Assembly: GCA_021770825.1 (NCBI GenBank)
Contig: JAETQD010000006.1
Location: 62,001-126,000, forward strand
Direction: 5' to 3'
DNA: 64,000 bases
From: Clostridium sp.
GTDB lineage: Bacteria; Bacillota; Clostridia; Lachnospirales; Lachnospiraceae
Shown here piece after piece: positions 24,620 through 32,773 of the stretch (positions within the stretch are counted from its first letter, which is position 1; each line of letters starts with the position of its first letter). Under the pieces are notes generated by a model. The model saw nothing but the letters and a program-made list of their open reading frames with translations. It made no database searches and was not told the origin of the DNA. The translations under genes and the position numbers were made by a program.

Positions 24620-26356
24620 ATGAAAGATTACATGAAAATCTACCAGGAATGGCTTGATAATCCGTATTTTGACGAGGCCACAAAAAATGAGCTTCGCGCC
24701 ATTGCAGGCGATGAAAACGAGATTAAAGAGCGTTTTTACATGGATCTGGAGTTCGGTACTGCCGGCTTGCGCGGCATTATCGGCGCAGGAATTAACCGTA
24801 TGAATATTTATACCGTGCGCCGCGCAACGCAGGGCCTTGCAAACTACATTAAAAAGCAGGGCGGAGAGAATAAAGGCGTTGCCATTGCATTCGATTCCCG
24901 CCACATGTCCCCGGAATTCGCAATGGAAGCCGCAATGACTCTGGCAGCCAATGGAATCAAGGCATATAAATTTGAATCCTTACGTCCCACACCGGAACTG
25001 TCCTTTGCAGTGAGAGAACTGGGCTGTATCGCCGGAATCAACATCACCGCCAGCCACAACCCGCCGGAGTACAATGGATATAAGGTATACTGGGAGGACG
25101 GCGCACAGTTTACACCGCCCCACGACAAAGGCGTAACCGCAGAGGTTCTTGCCATCGAGGACCTTTCCACCGTTAAGACCACAACCGAAGAAGAGGCCTT
25201 AAAAGCAGGCACCTTCCAGGTGATCGGAAGCGAAATTGACGACAAGTACATCGCACAGGTTAAGGCACAGGTAGTAAACCAGGATGCCATCAACCATATG
25301 CAGAAAGATATCACCATCATCTACACTCCCCTTCATGGAACCGGAAATATTCCTGCAAGACGTGTGATGAAGGAAATCGGTTTTGAGAATGTTTATGTGG
25401 TTCCGGAGCAGGAACTGCCGGATGGAAACTTCCCCACCGTAAGCTATCCGAATCCGGAGGCGGCAGAGGCCTTTGAGCTGGGCTTAAAGCTTGCCAAGGA
25501 AAAGAATGCCGATCTGGTTCTGGCCACAGACCCGGATGCAGACCGTCTCGGCGTATATGTAAAGGATACAAAATCCGGAGAGTATATTCCGCTTACCGGA
25601 AACATGTCCGGCGCTCTGCTCTGCGATTATGTGCTGAGCCAGAAGCAGGCCAAGGGAGAGATTCCTGCGGACGGACAGGTTGTTAAGTCCATCGTTACCA
25701 CAAATCTTGTGGATGCAGTGGCAAAGCACTACGGCTGTGAGTTAATTGAGTGCCTGACCGGATTTAAGTATATCGGCCAGCAGATCTTAAAAGAGGAGCA
25801 GACCGGAAAGGGCAAGTACATGTTCGGAATGGAAGAGAGCTATGGCTGCTTAATCGGCACCTATGCCCGTGATAAGGATGCCATTTCCGCCACAGCCGCC
25901 CTCTGCGAGGCTGCCGCTTATTACAAAGAAAAAGGCATGACATTATGGGATGCCATGGTGGCCATGTATGAGAAATACGGATATTACAAGGATACAGTAA
26001 AATCCATCGGTTTAAAGGGAATTGAAGGTCTTGCAAAGATTCAGGAGATCATGGAAACCTTCAGAAAGAACCCGCCGAAGGAGCTTGGCGGCTACACTGT
26101 GGTTTCTGCCAGGGACTACAAGGTGGATACCGTTACGGATATGGCCACAGGTGCAGTAACACCCACAGGTCTTCCGGCCTCCAACGTACTTTATTATGAT
26201 ATGAATGACGGCGCATGGCTGTGCATCCGTCCCTCCGGTACCGAGCCGAAGATCAAATTCTACTACGGCGTAAAAGGAAACTCCATGGAGGATGCCGATG
26301 CCAAGTCCGCAAAGATGGGCGAAGAGCTGATGGCAATTGTAAATCAGATGCTGTAA
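24620..26356 (+). CDS. Phosphoglucomutase / phosphomannomutase family protein
   Basis: A 578-residue alpha-D-phosphohexomutase. The phosphoserine loop ITASHNPPEYNGYKVYW (Ser near 146), the Mg2+ loop ATDPDADRLGVYV, the sugar-recognition loop FGMEESYG and the C-terminal phosphate-binding IRPSGTEPKIKFYY are all present. Length fits PgcA/PgmA-type enzymes of Firmicutes that interconvert glucose 1- and 6-phosphate. It is preceded by a likely promoter (TATAAT near 24563) and followed by a strong terminator, so it is monocistronic. Confidence 0.95.
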   Translation: MKDYMKIYQEWLDNPYFDEATKNELRAIAGDENEIKERFYMDLEFGTAGLRGIIGAGINRMNIYTVRRATQGLANYIKKQGGENKGVAIAFDSRHMSPEFAMEAAMTLAANGIKAYKFESLRPTPELSFAVRELGCIAGINITASHNPPEYNGYKVYWEDGAQFTPPHDKGVTAEVLAIEDLSTVKTTTEEEALKAGTFQVIGSEIDDKYIAQVKAQVVNQDAINHMQKDITIIYTPLHGTGNIPARRVMKEIGFENVYVVPEQELPDGNFPTVSYPNPEAAEAFELGLKLAKEKNADLVLATDPDADRLGVYVKDTKSGEYIPLTGNMSGALLCDYVLSQKQAKGEIPADGQVVKSIVTTNLVDAVAKHYGCELIECLTGFKYIGQQILKEEQTGKGKYMFGMEESYGCLIGTYARDKDAISATAALCEAAAYYKEKGMTLWDAMVAMYEKYGYYKDTVKSIGLKGIEGLAKIQEIMETFRKNPPKELGGYTVVSARDYKVDTVTDMATGAVTPTGLPASNVLYYDMNDGAWLCIRPSGTEPKIKFYYGVKGNSMEDADAKSAKMGEELMAIVNQML

Positions 26357-26365
26357 TATAAAAAG

Positions 26366-26410
26366 AAATGCCTGCCGCACCAGCGTTTGCCGGAGCGGCA
26401 GGCATTTTTT
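26366..26410 (+). terminator. Terminator after the phosphohexomutase gene
   Basis: AAATGCCTGCCGC pairs with GCGGCAGGCATTT across a 16-base loop and ends in TTTTTT. Confidence 0.9.
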
Positions 26411-26519
26411 AAGCCCTGACGGGGCCGAATGCACAGGGTCTGACCGGGCGGAGCGCGGCCTTGCGCGCAGTGAGGTCACTGGCGCCGGAGGCGGACAGGC
26501 TGCAAAAAAGGAGGTTATC

Positions 26520-27956
26520 ATGGACAACAGAGAATTTGTTTCTAAAGTAATTGACGATAAGAGGGACCTGATCGTGAAGGTCAGCGATGAGATTTTTGAC
26601 TTTGCAGAAATCGGGTTCCATGAATTTAAAACGGCAAAGCTGTATGAGAATGTCTTAAAGCAGGAGGGCTTTGAGGTGGAAATGGGAATTGCGGGAATGC
26701 CCACGGCATTCAAGGCGTCCTATGGAAGCGGAAAGCCTGTGGTGGGATTTCTGGCTGAGTACGATGCTCTGCCGGAGCTTTCCCAGCGTGGCGGCTGCAC
26801 CAGCCGGATTCCGGCAGAGGGAGAAAATCCGGACGGCCATGGCTGCGGCCACAATCTTCTGGGGGCAGGCACCTTTGCAGCGGCCCTTGGGGTGAAGGCC
26901 TATCTGGAGAAGAATCCGGGAAAGGGGACTGTGGTTCTGTTTGGATGCCCCAGTGAGGAAAAGGGAAATGGAAAGACATTGATGGCCAGGGACGGTGTTT
27001 TTGACTGTCTGGACGTGGCCTACACCTGGCATCCGGGCGATGAAAACCGGGTTACCACCAATTCAAGCCTTGCCAATGTGAGTGTGTTCTTCCGGTTCAA
27101 GGGAGTGACCTCCCACGCGGCGGCAGCGCCGGAACAGGGGCGTTCCGCTCTGGATGCGGCAGAGCTCATGAGCGTGGGCGTCAATTATTTAAGAGAGCAC
27201 ATCATTCCCGAGGCCAGAATCCATTATGCATACCGGGATGTGGGAGGAATCGCTCCCAACGTGGTCCAGGGCCATAGCTGCGTCCACTACTTTGTGCGGG
27301 CACCAAAATCCTGGCAGGTGCAGGAGATTTATAAGCGTGTCATTGACGTGGCCGAGGGAGCTGCCAAGATGTCGGGAACGGAGATGACCTATGAGCTTTA
27401 CGCCGGACTTTCCGATTACGTTCCCAACCATGTATTAAGCGGAGTGCTTCAGGAATGCATGGAGGAGATCGGCGCACCGGAGTTTGATGAGACGGATTTT
27501 GCTCTGGCTAAGGCGTTCTTAAACGAGACCTCCACAGAGGAAGAACTGGAGGCCAAAAAGGTGTTTATCAAAAAGCGGTTTGGGGCAGAAAATCTGGAGG
27601 CAGTGATGGAGCGTCCGTTGGATACGGCCATTGCTCCCCTGGAGTGGAAGGGAGAGATCATGGCAGGCTCCACGGATGTGGGAGACGCCAGCTATGTGGT
27701 TCCCACAGCCCAGTTTAATATGGCAACCGCCACCCTGGGAACTGCCGGACATACCTGGCAGATGACGGCCCATGGCAACACGGAGATTGCTCATAAGGCC
27801 ATGGTGGCGGCAGGAAAGGTGATGGCGCTTGCCGGAATCCGGGTGTATGAAGACCCCAGTCTGGCCGAAAAGGCCAGAGCCGAGTGGAAGGAAGAGACAG
27901 GCGGCGTTTATGAGTGCCCGATTCCCAAGGAAGTCGGTCCCCGTCTGGAAGATTAA
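26520..27956 (+). CDS. M20-family amidohydrolase, AbgB-like
   Basis: A 478-residue zinc peptidase/amidohydrolase. The metal site is in GHGCGHNLLGAGTFAAAL and FGCPSEEKGNGKTLMARDGVFD, with the dimerisation insert ALDAAELMSVGVNYLREHI; a late SYVVPTAQFNMAT segment supplies a further ligand region. It is closest in pattern to AbgB, the p-aminobenzoyl-glutamate hydrolase subunit; no abgA or abgT is nearby. It heads a run with amino-acid ABC transporter genes. Its stop codon is followed in the same frame by the broken binding-protein gene. Ribosome binding site AAAGGAGG. Confidence 0.88.
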   Translation: MDNREFVSKVIDDKRDLIVKVSDEIFDFAEIGFHEFKTAKLYENVLKQEGFEVEMGIAGMPTAFKASYGSGKPVVGFLAEYDALPELSQRGGCTSRIPAEGENPDGHGCGHNLLGAGTFAAALGVKAYLEKNPGKGTVVLFGCPSEEKGNGKTLMARDGVFDCLDVAYTWHPGDENRVTTNSSLANVSVFFRFKGVTSHAAAAPEQGRSALDAAELMSVGVNYLREHIIPEARIHYAYRDVGGIAPNVVQGHSCVHYFVRAPKSWQVQEIYKRVIDVAEGAAKMSGTEMTYELYAGLSDYVPNHVLSGVLQECMEEIGAPEFDETDFALAKAFLNETSTEEELEAKKVFIKKRFGAENLEAVMERPLDTAIAPLEWKGEIMAGSTDVGDASYVVPTAQFNMATATLGTAGHTWQMTAHGNTEIAHKAMVAAGKVMALAGIRVYEDPSLAEKARAEWKEETGGVYECPIPKEVGPRLED

Positions 27957-28618
27957 GCGTGTGACGAAGCCGGAACATCTGCCGGGACCGATGCTGCCGA
28001 AGCCGGGTCCGGCAGCGCAGTTCCCACCTTAAAGGAAGGAACCCTGATGGTAGGTGTGGAAATCGGCTATCCGCCCATGGAATATTTAGACAGTGATGGA
28101 ATAACTCCCATTGGATATGACATTGAAGTGGCCCAGGCTCTGACCGATTATCTGGGACTTGAGGTGGAGCTGGTGGATACGGCCTGGGATGGAATTTTTG
28201 CAGGCGTGAAAACGGACAAATACGACTGTATCATTTCCTCTGTCAGCATCACGGAAAGCAGGCAGGAGGAATTCAGCCTGACCCGTCCCTATGTCTCCAA
28301 CCACTCCATCCTGATCGTCCCCAAGGATTCGGAGATTGATTCCCTGGAGGCTTTAAGCGGACATTCCGTGGCCGTGCAGATTCCGTTATGACAGACAGTG
28401 TGTGTGCATCCTATTACCTTGGAGAGGATTTGGACCTTTATAAGGTGGTATGGGAAAACGAGGAGCCGGAGCCCATCGGTATCTGCTTAAAGAAGGAAAA
28501 TGAGGCCCTGACAGAAACGCTTGATGAAGCCCTGGATGCCATCTATAAAGACGGAACCCTCGGAGCAATCGCCACAAAGTATTTTGGTTCTGATCTGACA
28601 GAAGGACTCAGAGACTAA
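27957..28618 (+). pseudogene. Broken amino-acid ABC transporter substrate-binding protein
   Basis: Family 3 solute-binding protein in pieces. The frame after the hydrolase stop reads ACDEAGTSAGTDAAEAGSG, like the mature start of a lipoprotein at its lipobox Cys, but the signal peptide is missing. It continues as TLKEGTLMVGVEIGYPPMEY (ATG at 28047 with AAGGAAGGA upstream) and GYDIEVAQALTDYLG to SGHSVAVQI, then stops after a frame change at about 28383-28391. The C-terminal part resumes in another frame at MTDSVCASYYLGEDLD and ends LGAIATKYFGSDL. Judged against the family, some 50-60 central residues are absent. Any product would be signal-less and truncated, so this is most likely a pseudogene. 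Confidence 0.85.
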
Positions 28619-28639
28619 AAAGAGCAGAGGAGAACAACT

Positions 28640-29293
28640 ATGGTATCACAGGTTATAAGCTGGATTCCCCAATTACTTTCAGGAGCCAGAATCACAATTT
28701 TACTGACGGTTTCCTCCGTAACCATGGGATTGTTTTTGAGCATTTTCCTGGCTCTCGGCAAGATGTCCAAAAAGAAAATTTTAAGCGGCATCTGCAATGC
28801 CTATATTTTCTTTTTCCGCGGGACTCCTCTTTTAATGCAGCTATATTTTATCTATTTTGGTCTGCCTCAGATCAGCATGGCCCTTACCATCAACAACCGG
28901 TTTCTGGCTGCGTTCCTGGCGTTTTCTTTAAACAGCGCAGCCTACTGTTCAGAAATTATCCGTGCGGCCATCCAGTCCATCGATAAGGGACAGTTCGAGG
29001 CATCCAAGGTTCTGGGCTTTACAAAGGCTCAGACCATGGGCCTGGTAATTTTTCCACAGTCCATCCGGCGTCTGATTCCTCCGGTGGCCAACGAGTTCAT
29101 CATGGTTTTAAAGGATGCATCCCTGGTATCCATCATTGCCCTTGCCGATCTGACAAAGGTGACCAGATCCATCTCCTCCTCCACAGGAACGGCTCTGGTT
29201 TACATCCCGGCCATGATTCTGTATCTGATTATGACAGCGTTCTTTGAATTTTTCTTCCATCGTACTGAAGAAAGATTCTCGCGGTATGAATAG
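28640..29293 (+). CDS. Amino-acid ABC transporter permease
   Basis: A 217-residue, five-helix permease of the HisM/GlnP family. It starts MVSQVISWIPQLLSGARITILLT and carries the EAA loop (EASKVLGFTKAQTMGLVIFPQSIRRLIPP, about residues 115-145) that contacts the ATPase. It has no internal stops or frame changes, in contrast to the binding protein and ATPase genes around it. AGAGGAG precedes the start. Without functional partners it may be idle or served by another transporter's ATPase. Confidence 0.92.
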   Translation: MVSQVISWIPQLLSGARITILLTVSSVTMGLFLSIFLALGKMSKKKILSGICNAYIFFFRGTPLLMQLYFIYFGLPQISMALTINNRFLAAFLAFSLNSAAYCSEIIRAAIQSIDKGQFEASKVLGFTKAQTMGLVIFPQSIRRLIPPVANEFIMVLKDASLVSIIALADLTKVTRSISSSTGTALVYIPAMILYLIMTAFFEFFFHRTEERFSRYE

Positions 29294-29305
29294 GAGGGGA
29301 TTGGT

Positions 29306-29958
29306 ATGTCAATGATTCGCACGGAACATCTGGCCAAGCAGTTTGGCGATCTGAAGGTGCTTAAAGATATTAACCTGGCGGTGGAGCCGGGAGAGGTGGT
29401 TGTGATCATCGGACCGTCGGGAGCCGGAAAGTCCACATTTTTGCGGTCCTTAAACAGGCTGGAGAAGATCACCAGCGGAAAAATCCTCATCGAGGACCGG
29501 ATGTTTTACCACCGGGAAAATGACAGGACGGTTTCCAAAATGGATTCGGCAAGCGCAAGCAGATGCTTTTGGAGATGGGAATGGTGTTCCAGAGATTCAA
29601 CCTGTTCCCACATAAGACCGCACTGGAAAATGTGATGATGGCTCCGGTCCATGTAAAGCATATGGAAAAGGAAAAGGCCGAGACCCTGGCCATGGAGCCC
29701 AAAATGATGCTGTTCGACGAGCCCACATCAGCCCTGGACCCGGAACTGGTGGGAGAGGTTTTAAACGTCATGAAGGATTTGGCCAACCAGGGAATGACCA
29801 TGATCTGCGTAACCCATGAGATGGGCTTTGCCAGAGAGGTGGCTGACCGGGTGGTTTTCATGGCCAAAGGAGAGATCTTAGAGGAGGGAACGCCGGAGGT
29901 GATTTTCACAGCGCCCAAAACCAGCGAGGCAAAACAGTTTTTAAGGAGTATTCTGTAA
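29306..29958 (+). pseudogene. Broken amino-acid ABC transporter ATP-binding protein (LSGGQ region missing)
   Basis: The first frame encodes MSMIRTEHLAKQFGDLKVL with an intact Walker A (GPSGAGKST) and continues to about 29545. It then shifts; the true continuation [23 protein letters not shown] (Q loop) is in another frame from about 29545. Within that frame the sequence jumps from KAET directly to [18 protein letters not shown]. The expected helical region and ABC signature LSGGQ are absent (roughly 40-50 residues by family comparison). Walker B and the switch His (CVTHEM) remain. Two independent lesions mark this as a pseudogene. Confidence 0.9.
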
Positions 29959-29964
29959 AAATAC

Positions 29965-29994
29965 TTGACATATGGCGACGAAGTACGCTATGAT
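29965..29994 (+). promoter_or_regulatory. Promoter of the polyamine operon leader
   Basis: TTGACA (29965-29970), an 18-base spacer and TATGAT (29989-29994), just after the broken ATPase gene. Transcription is expected to start near 30001. Confidence 0.75.
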
Positions 29995-30000
29995 ATGTGA

Positions 30001-30338
30001 AGTATGAAGAGACATTATCGTTTTCATGCAAATGTATGTATGACCACTTCCCTGTGAAGGCAGGAAAGTTAAGCCCAGACGGACAGGCGGGTCAAGTGCC
30101 GGCGCGGGAAACCGCATTATTGATTGAGTTAAAAGCTCAAATTTTATAAGTTGATTACTTTATAATCAGTGTAATTTACACATCATCTTGTGAAACGGTC
30201 AATAAGAGCAGGGACAATATATTTGTGATTGCAGCATCGGAAACGATAACAGTCTGAAAGAAGCGGACGGGATTCTGTCTGTTTCAATGGAATAGAAATC
30301 GTAAGGCAGATGGTGGAATTGCATCATCTGCCTTTTTA
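30001..30338 (+). ncRNA. Untranslated structured leader or separate RNA before the polyamine operon, family not recognised
   Basis: About 335 bases without a credible ORF lie between a good promoter and an intrinsic terminator (AGGCAGATG...CATCTGCCT then TTTTT, 30304-30338). Visible elements are CTTCCCTG/CAGGAAAG (from about 30048), a GCGG-GAAA-CCGC hairpin with a GNRA loop (about 30106-30117), TTGAG/CTCAA and TTATAA.../...TTATAA arms, and GTGTAATTTACAC (from about 30169). The speA start lies 108 bases beyond the terminator. I do not recognise it as a lysine, guanidine, ykkC, T-box, 6S or tmRNA element. A terminating leader here suggests attenuation; a stand-alone small RNA is the alternative. 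Confidence 0.6.
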
Positions 30339-30445
30339 TATTGCAAAAAGGCCCTGACGGGCCAGGGTGTGCAGCCTGCAAAAGGGGACATGCTGCTTCG
30401 CGGCCGCACATCGGCGGGATGATTCGATGGATTGAGGTATGGAAA

Positions 30446-31900
30446 ATGAACAGAGAGAGACAGAAGAGAGCTCCGATTTACGAAGCCCTGGAAACATTTA
30501 AGAAAAAGAGAGTGGTGCCCTTTGATGTGCCGGGCCATAAACGCGGAAGGGGAAATCCGGAGCTGGTGCAGCTTCTGGGGGAAAAATGCGTATCCCTGGA
30601 TGTGAATTCCATGAAGCCGTTAGATAACTTATGCCATCCCGTCTCCGTTATTAAAGAAGCGGAGGAACTGGCCGCCGAGGCCTTTGGGGCTGCCAGGGCG
30701 TATCTGATGGTGGGCGGAACCACATCGGCGGTGCAGACCATGATTCTGTCGGTGTGCCGGGCCGGGGATAAGATCATTCTGCCGAGAAATGTCCATAAGA
30801 GTGTCATCAACGCCATGGTGCTCTGCGGGGCAGTGCCGGTTTATGTAAATCCCGAAGTGAACCAGAAACTGGGAATTTCTCTGGGAATGGAAGTGGAAAA
30901 GGTACGTCAGGCCATTGAGGACAATCCGGATGCGGTGGCTGTGTTTGTGAACAATCCCACCTACTATGGAATCTGCTCGGATATTAAGACAATCGTGGAG
31001 CTGGCCCATGCCCGGGGAATGAAGGTACTGGCCGATGAGGCCCATGGAACTCATCTGTACTTTGGAAAGAATCTTCCCATGCAGGCCATGGAAGCCGGAG
31101 CCGATCTGGCGGCTGTATCCATGCATAAATCCGGAGGAAGCCTGACCCAGAGCTCCTTACTTCTTTTAAACAAGGGAGTCAACGCCGACTATGTGCGCCA
31201 GATCATCAACCTGACCCAGACCACCAGCGCCTCCTACCTGCTGCTTTCCAGCCTTGATATTTCCAGACGGAATCTGGCCCTCAGGGGAGAGGAGTCCTTT
31301 AAGAAGGTGACCGATATGGCCGAGTACGCCAGAGGGGAGATCAATTCCATCGGCGGCTACTATGCATACGGAAAAGAGCTGGTGAACGGAAACAGTATTT
31401 TTGACTATGATGTGACAAAGCTTTCCGTTTACACCAGGGATATCGGTCTGGCGGGAATTGAGGTATATGACCTTTTGAGGGATGAGTATGACATCCAGAT
31501 CGAATTCGGCGACATCAGCAACATTCTGGCCTATATTTCCATCGGTGACAGAATTCAGGATATCGAACGGCTGGTGGGAGCCCTGGCCGATATCGAACGG
31601 CTTTATAAAAAAGACAGCACGGGCCTTTTATCTGGCGAGTATATTTCGCCCAAGGTGGTCATGTCGCCCCAGAAGGCCTTTTATTCAGATAAAATTTCCC
31701 TTCCGGTGGAGAAATCCGCCGGAAAGGTGTGTGCGGAGTTTGTGATGTGCTATCCGCCGGGAATCCCGATTCTGGCTCCTGGTGAGATGATCACCGACGA
31801 TATTGTGCAGTATATTGTATACGCAAAGGAAAAGGGCTGTTCCATGCAGGGAACGGAGGACCCGGCTGTGGACCATTTACAGGTCTTGGCCAATGTATAG
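30446..31900 (+). CDS. speA: Arginine decarboxylase (SpeA, Orn/Lys/Arg decarboxylase class I)
   Basis: A 484-residue PLP-dependent decarboxylase of the fold I, Bacillus SpeA type. Key residues are VPGHKRGRGNP near the start, LMVGGTTSAVQTMIL (cofactor phosphate), DEAHGTHLYFG and the PLP Lys in SMHKSGGSLTQ. The position before agmatine deiminase and carbamoylputrescine amidase genes makes arginine the probable substrate, giving agmatine. The ATG at 30446 follows TTGAGG; an upstream in-frame start at 30341 lies in the GC-rich leader and is not credible. It is followed 12 bases later by speE. Confidence 0.93.
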   Translation: MNRERQKRAPIYEALETFKKKRVVPFDVPGHKRGRGNPELVQLLGEKCVSLDVNSMKPLDNLCHPVSVIKEAEELAAEAFGAARAYLMVGGTTSAVQTMILSVCRAGDKIILPRNVHKSVINAMVLCGAVPVYVNPEVNQKLGISLGMEVEKVRQAIEDNPDAVAVFVNNPTYYGICSDIKTIVELAHARGMKVLADEAHGTHLYFGKNLPMQAMEAGADLAAVSMHKSGGSLTQSSLLLLNKGVNADYVRQIINLTQTTSASYLLLSSLDISRRNLALRGEESFKKVTDMAEYARGEINSIGGYYAYGKELVNGNSIFDYDVTKLSVYTRDIGLAGIEVYDLLRDEYDIQIEFGDISNILAYISIGDRIQDIERLVGALADIERLYKKDSTGLLSGEYISPKVVMSPQKAFYSDKISLPVEKSAGKVCAEFVMCYPPGIPILAPGEMITDDIVQYIVYAKEKGCSMQGTEDPAVDHLQVLANV

Positions 31901-31912
31901 GAGGGAACAGAA

Positions 31913-32773
31913 ATGGAATTCTGGTTTTCAGAGCTTCACACGGGAAATGTGAAGCTGTCGGTCCGGATTGAAAAACAACTGTTTTCCGGGGAGAGCGAGT
32001 ACCAGAGAATTGATGTGTTCGATTCCGAGGAATTTGGGCGCTTTGTCTCTCTGGACGGCGAGATCGTGTTTTCGGAAAAGGATGAGTTTATTTATGATGA
32101 GATGGTGACCCATGTGCCCATGGCTGTCCATCCCTGCGTAAAGAATGTGTTAATCATCGGCGGCGGCGACGGCGGAGTGGCCAAGGAACTTTTGCAGTAT
32201 CCGTCAGTGGAAACCATCGACGTGGTGGAGACCGATGAGATGTTTGTGGATGTGTGCAGGCAGTTTTTTCCGGACGTGGCCTGCGCCTTGGAGGACCCCA
32301 GGGTAAAGGTCCACTATGATGACGGCCTGCGGTTTTTAAGAAACAAAAAGGGCCGTTATGATCTGATTATCAATGATTCCACGGACCCCTTCGGACATAC
32401 GGAAGGGCTGTTCACCAGGGAATTTTACGGAAGCTGCTATAATGCCCTGAAGGAAGACGGAATCATGGTGTACCAGCATGGAAGCCCCTTCTATGATGAG
32501 GATGAGCTGGCCTGCCGCAGCATGCACAGGAAGGCGTACCGTTCCTTCCCCATCAGCCGCGTGTACCAGGCCCATATTCCCACCTGCCCGTCGGGCTACT
32601 GGCTGTTTGGCTTTGCTTCAAAAAAATATCATCCCATCAAGGACTTTAAGCCCAAGGAATGGAATGCACTGAATCTGGAAACCTGGTATTATACCACCCA
32701 CCTGCACATGGGGGCATTCATGCTGCCCAAATATGTGGAGGATTTACTGGAAGAGGAGGAAAATAAGAGATGA
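31913..32773 (+). CDS. speE: Spermidine synthase family protein SpeE
   Basis: A 286-residue aminopropyltransferase. It begins MEFWFSELHTGNVKLSVRIE and contains GEIVFSEKDEFIYDEMVTHV, the nucleotide-binding VLIIGGGDGGVAKELLQYPSVE, and DLIINDSTDPFGHTEGLF, whose Asp is the catalytic base region. It transfers an aminopropyl group from decarboxylated S-adenosylmethionine to putrescine in the classical route. No speD (S-adenosylmethionine decarboxylase) lies in the operon or window. It overlaps the next gene by 4 bases (ATGA). Confidence 0.93.
   Translation: MEFWFSELHTGNVKLSVRIEKQLFSGESEYQRIDVFDSEEFGRFVSLDGEIVFSEKDEFIYDEMVTHVPMAVHPCVKNVLIIGGGDGGVAKELLQYPSVETIDVVETDEMFVDVCRQFFPDVACALEDPRVKVHYDDGLRFLRNKKGRYDLIINDSTDPFGHTEGLFTREFYGSCYNALKEDGIMVYQHGSPFYDEDELACRSMHRKAYRSFPISRVYQAHIPTCPSGYWLFGFASKKYHPIKDFKPKEWNALNLETWYYTTHLHMGAFMLPKYVEDLLEEEENKR

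Noticed and set aside
28047..28391. Treating the first part of the binding protein as an intact small gene
   Set aside because: It has no signal peptide, stops abruptly within the conserved fold, and the rest of the family sequence continues in another frame.
30341..30445. An upstream ATG start for speA
   Set aside because: The extra 35 codons are Gly/Cys/Pro/Arg-rich leader sequence; the start at 30446 has a proper ribosome binding site and begins at the family N-terminus.
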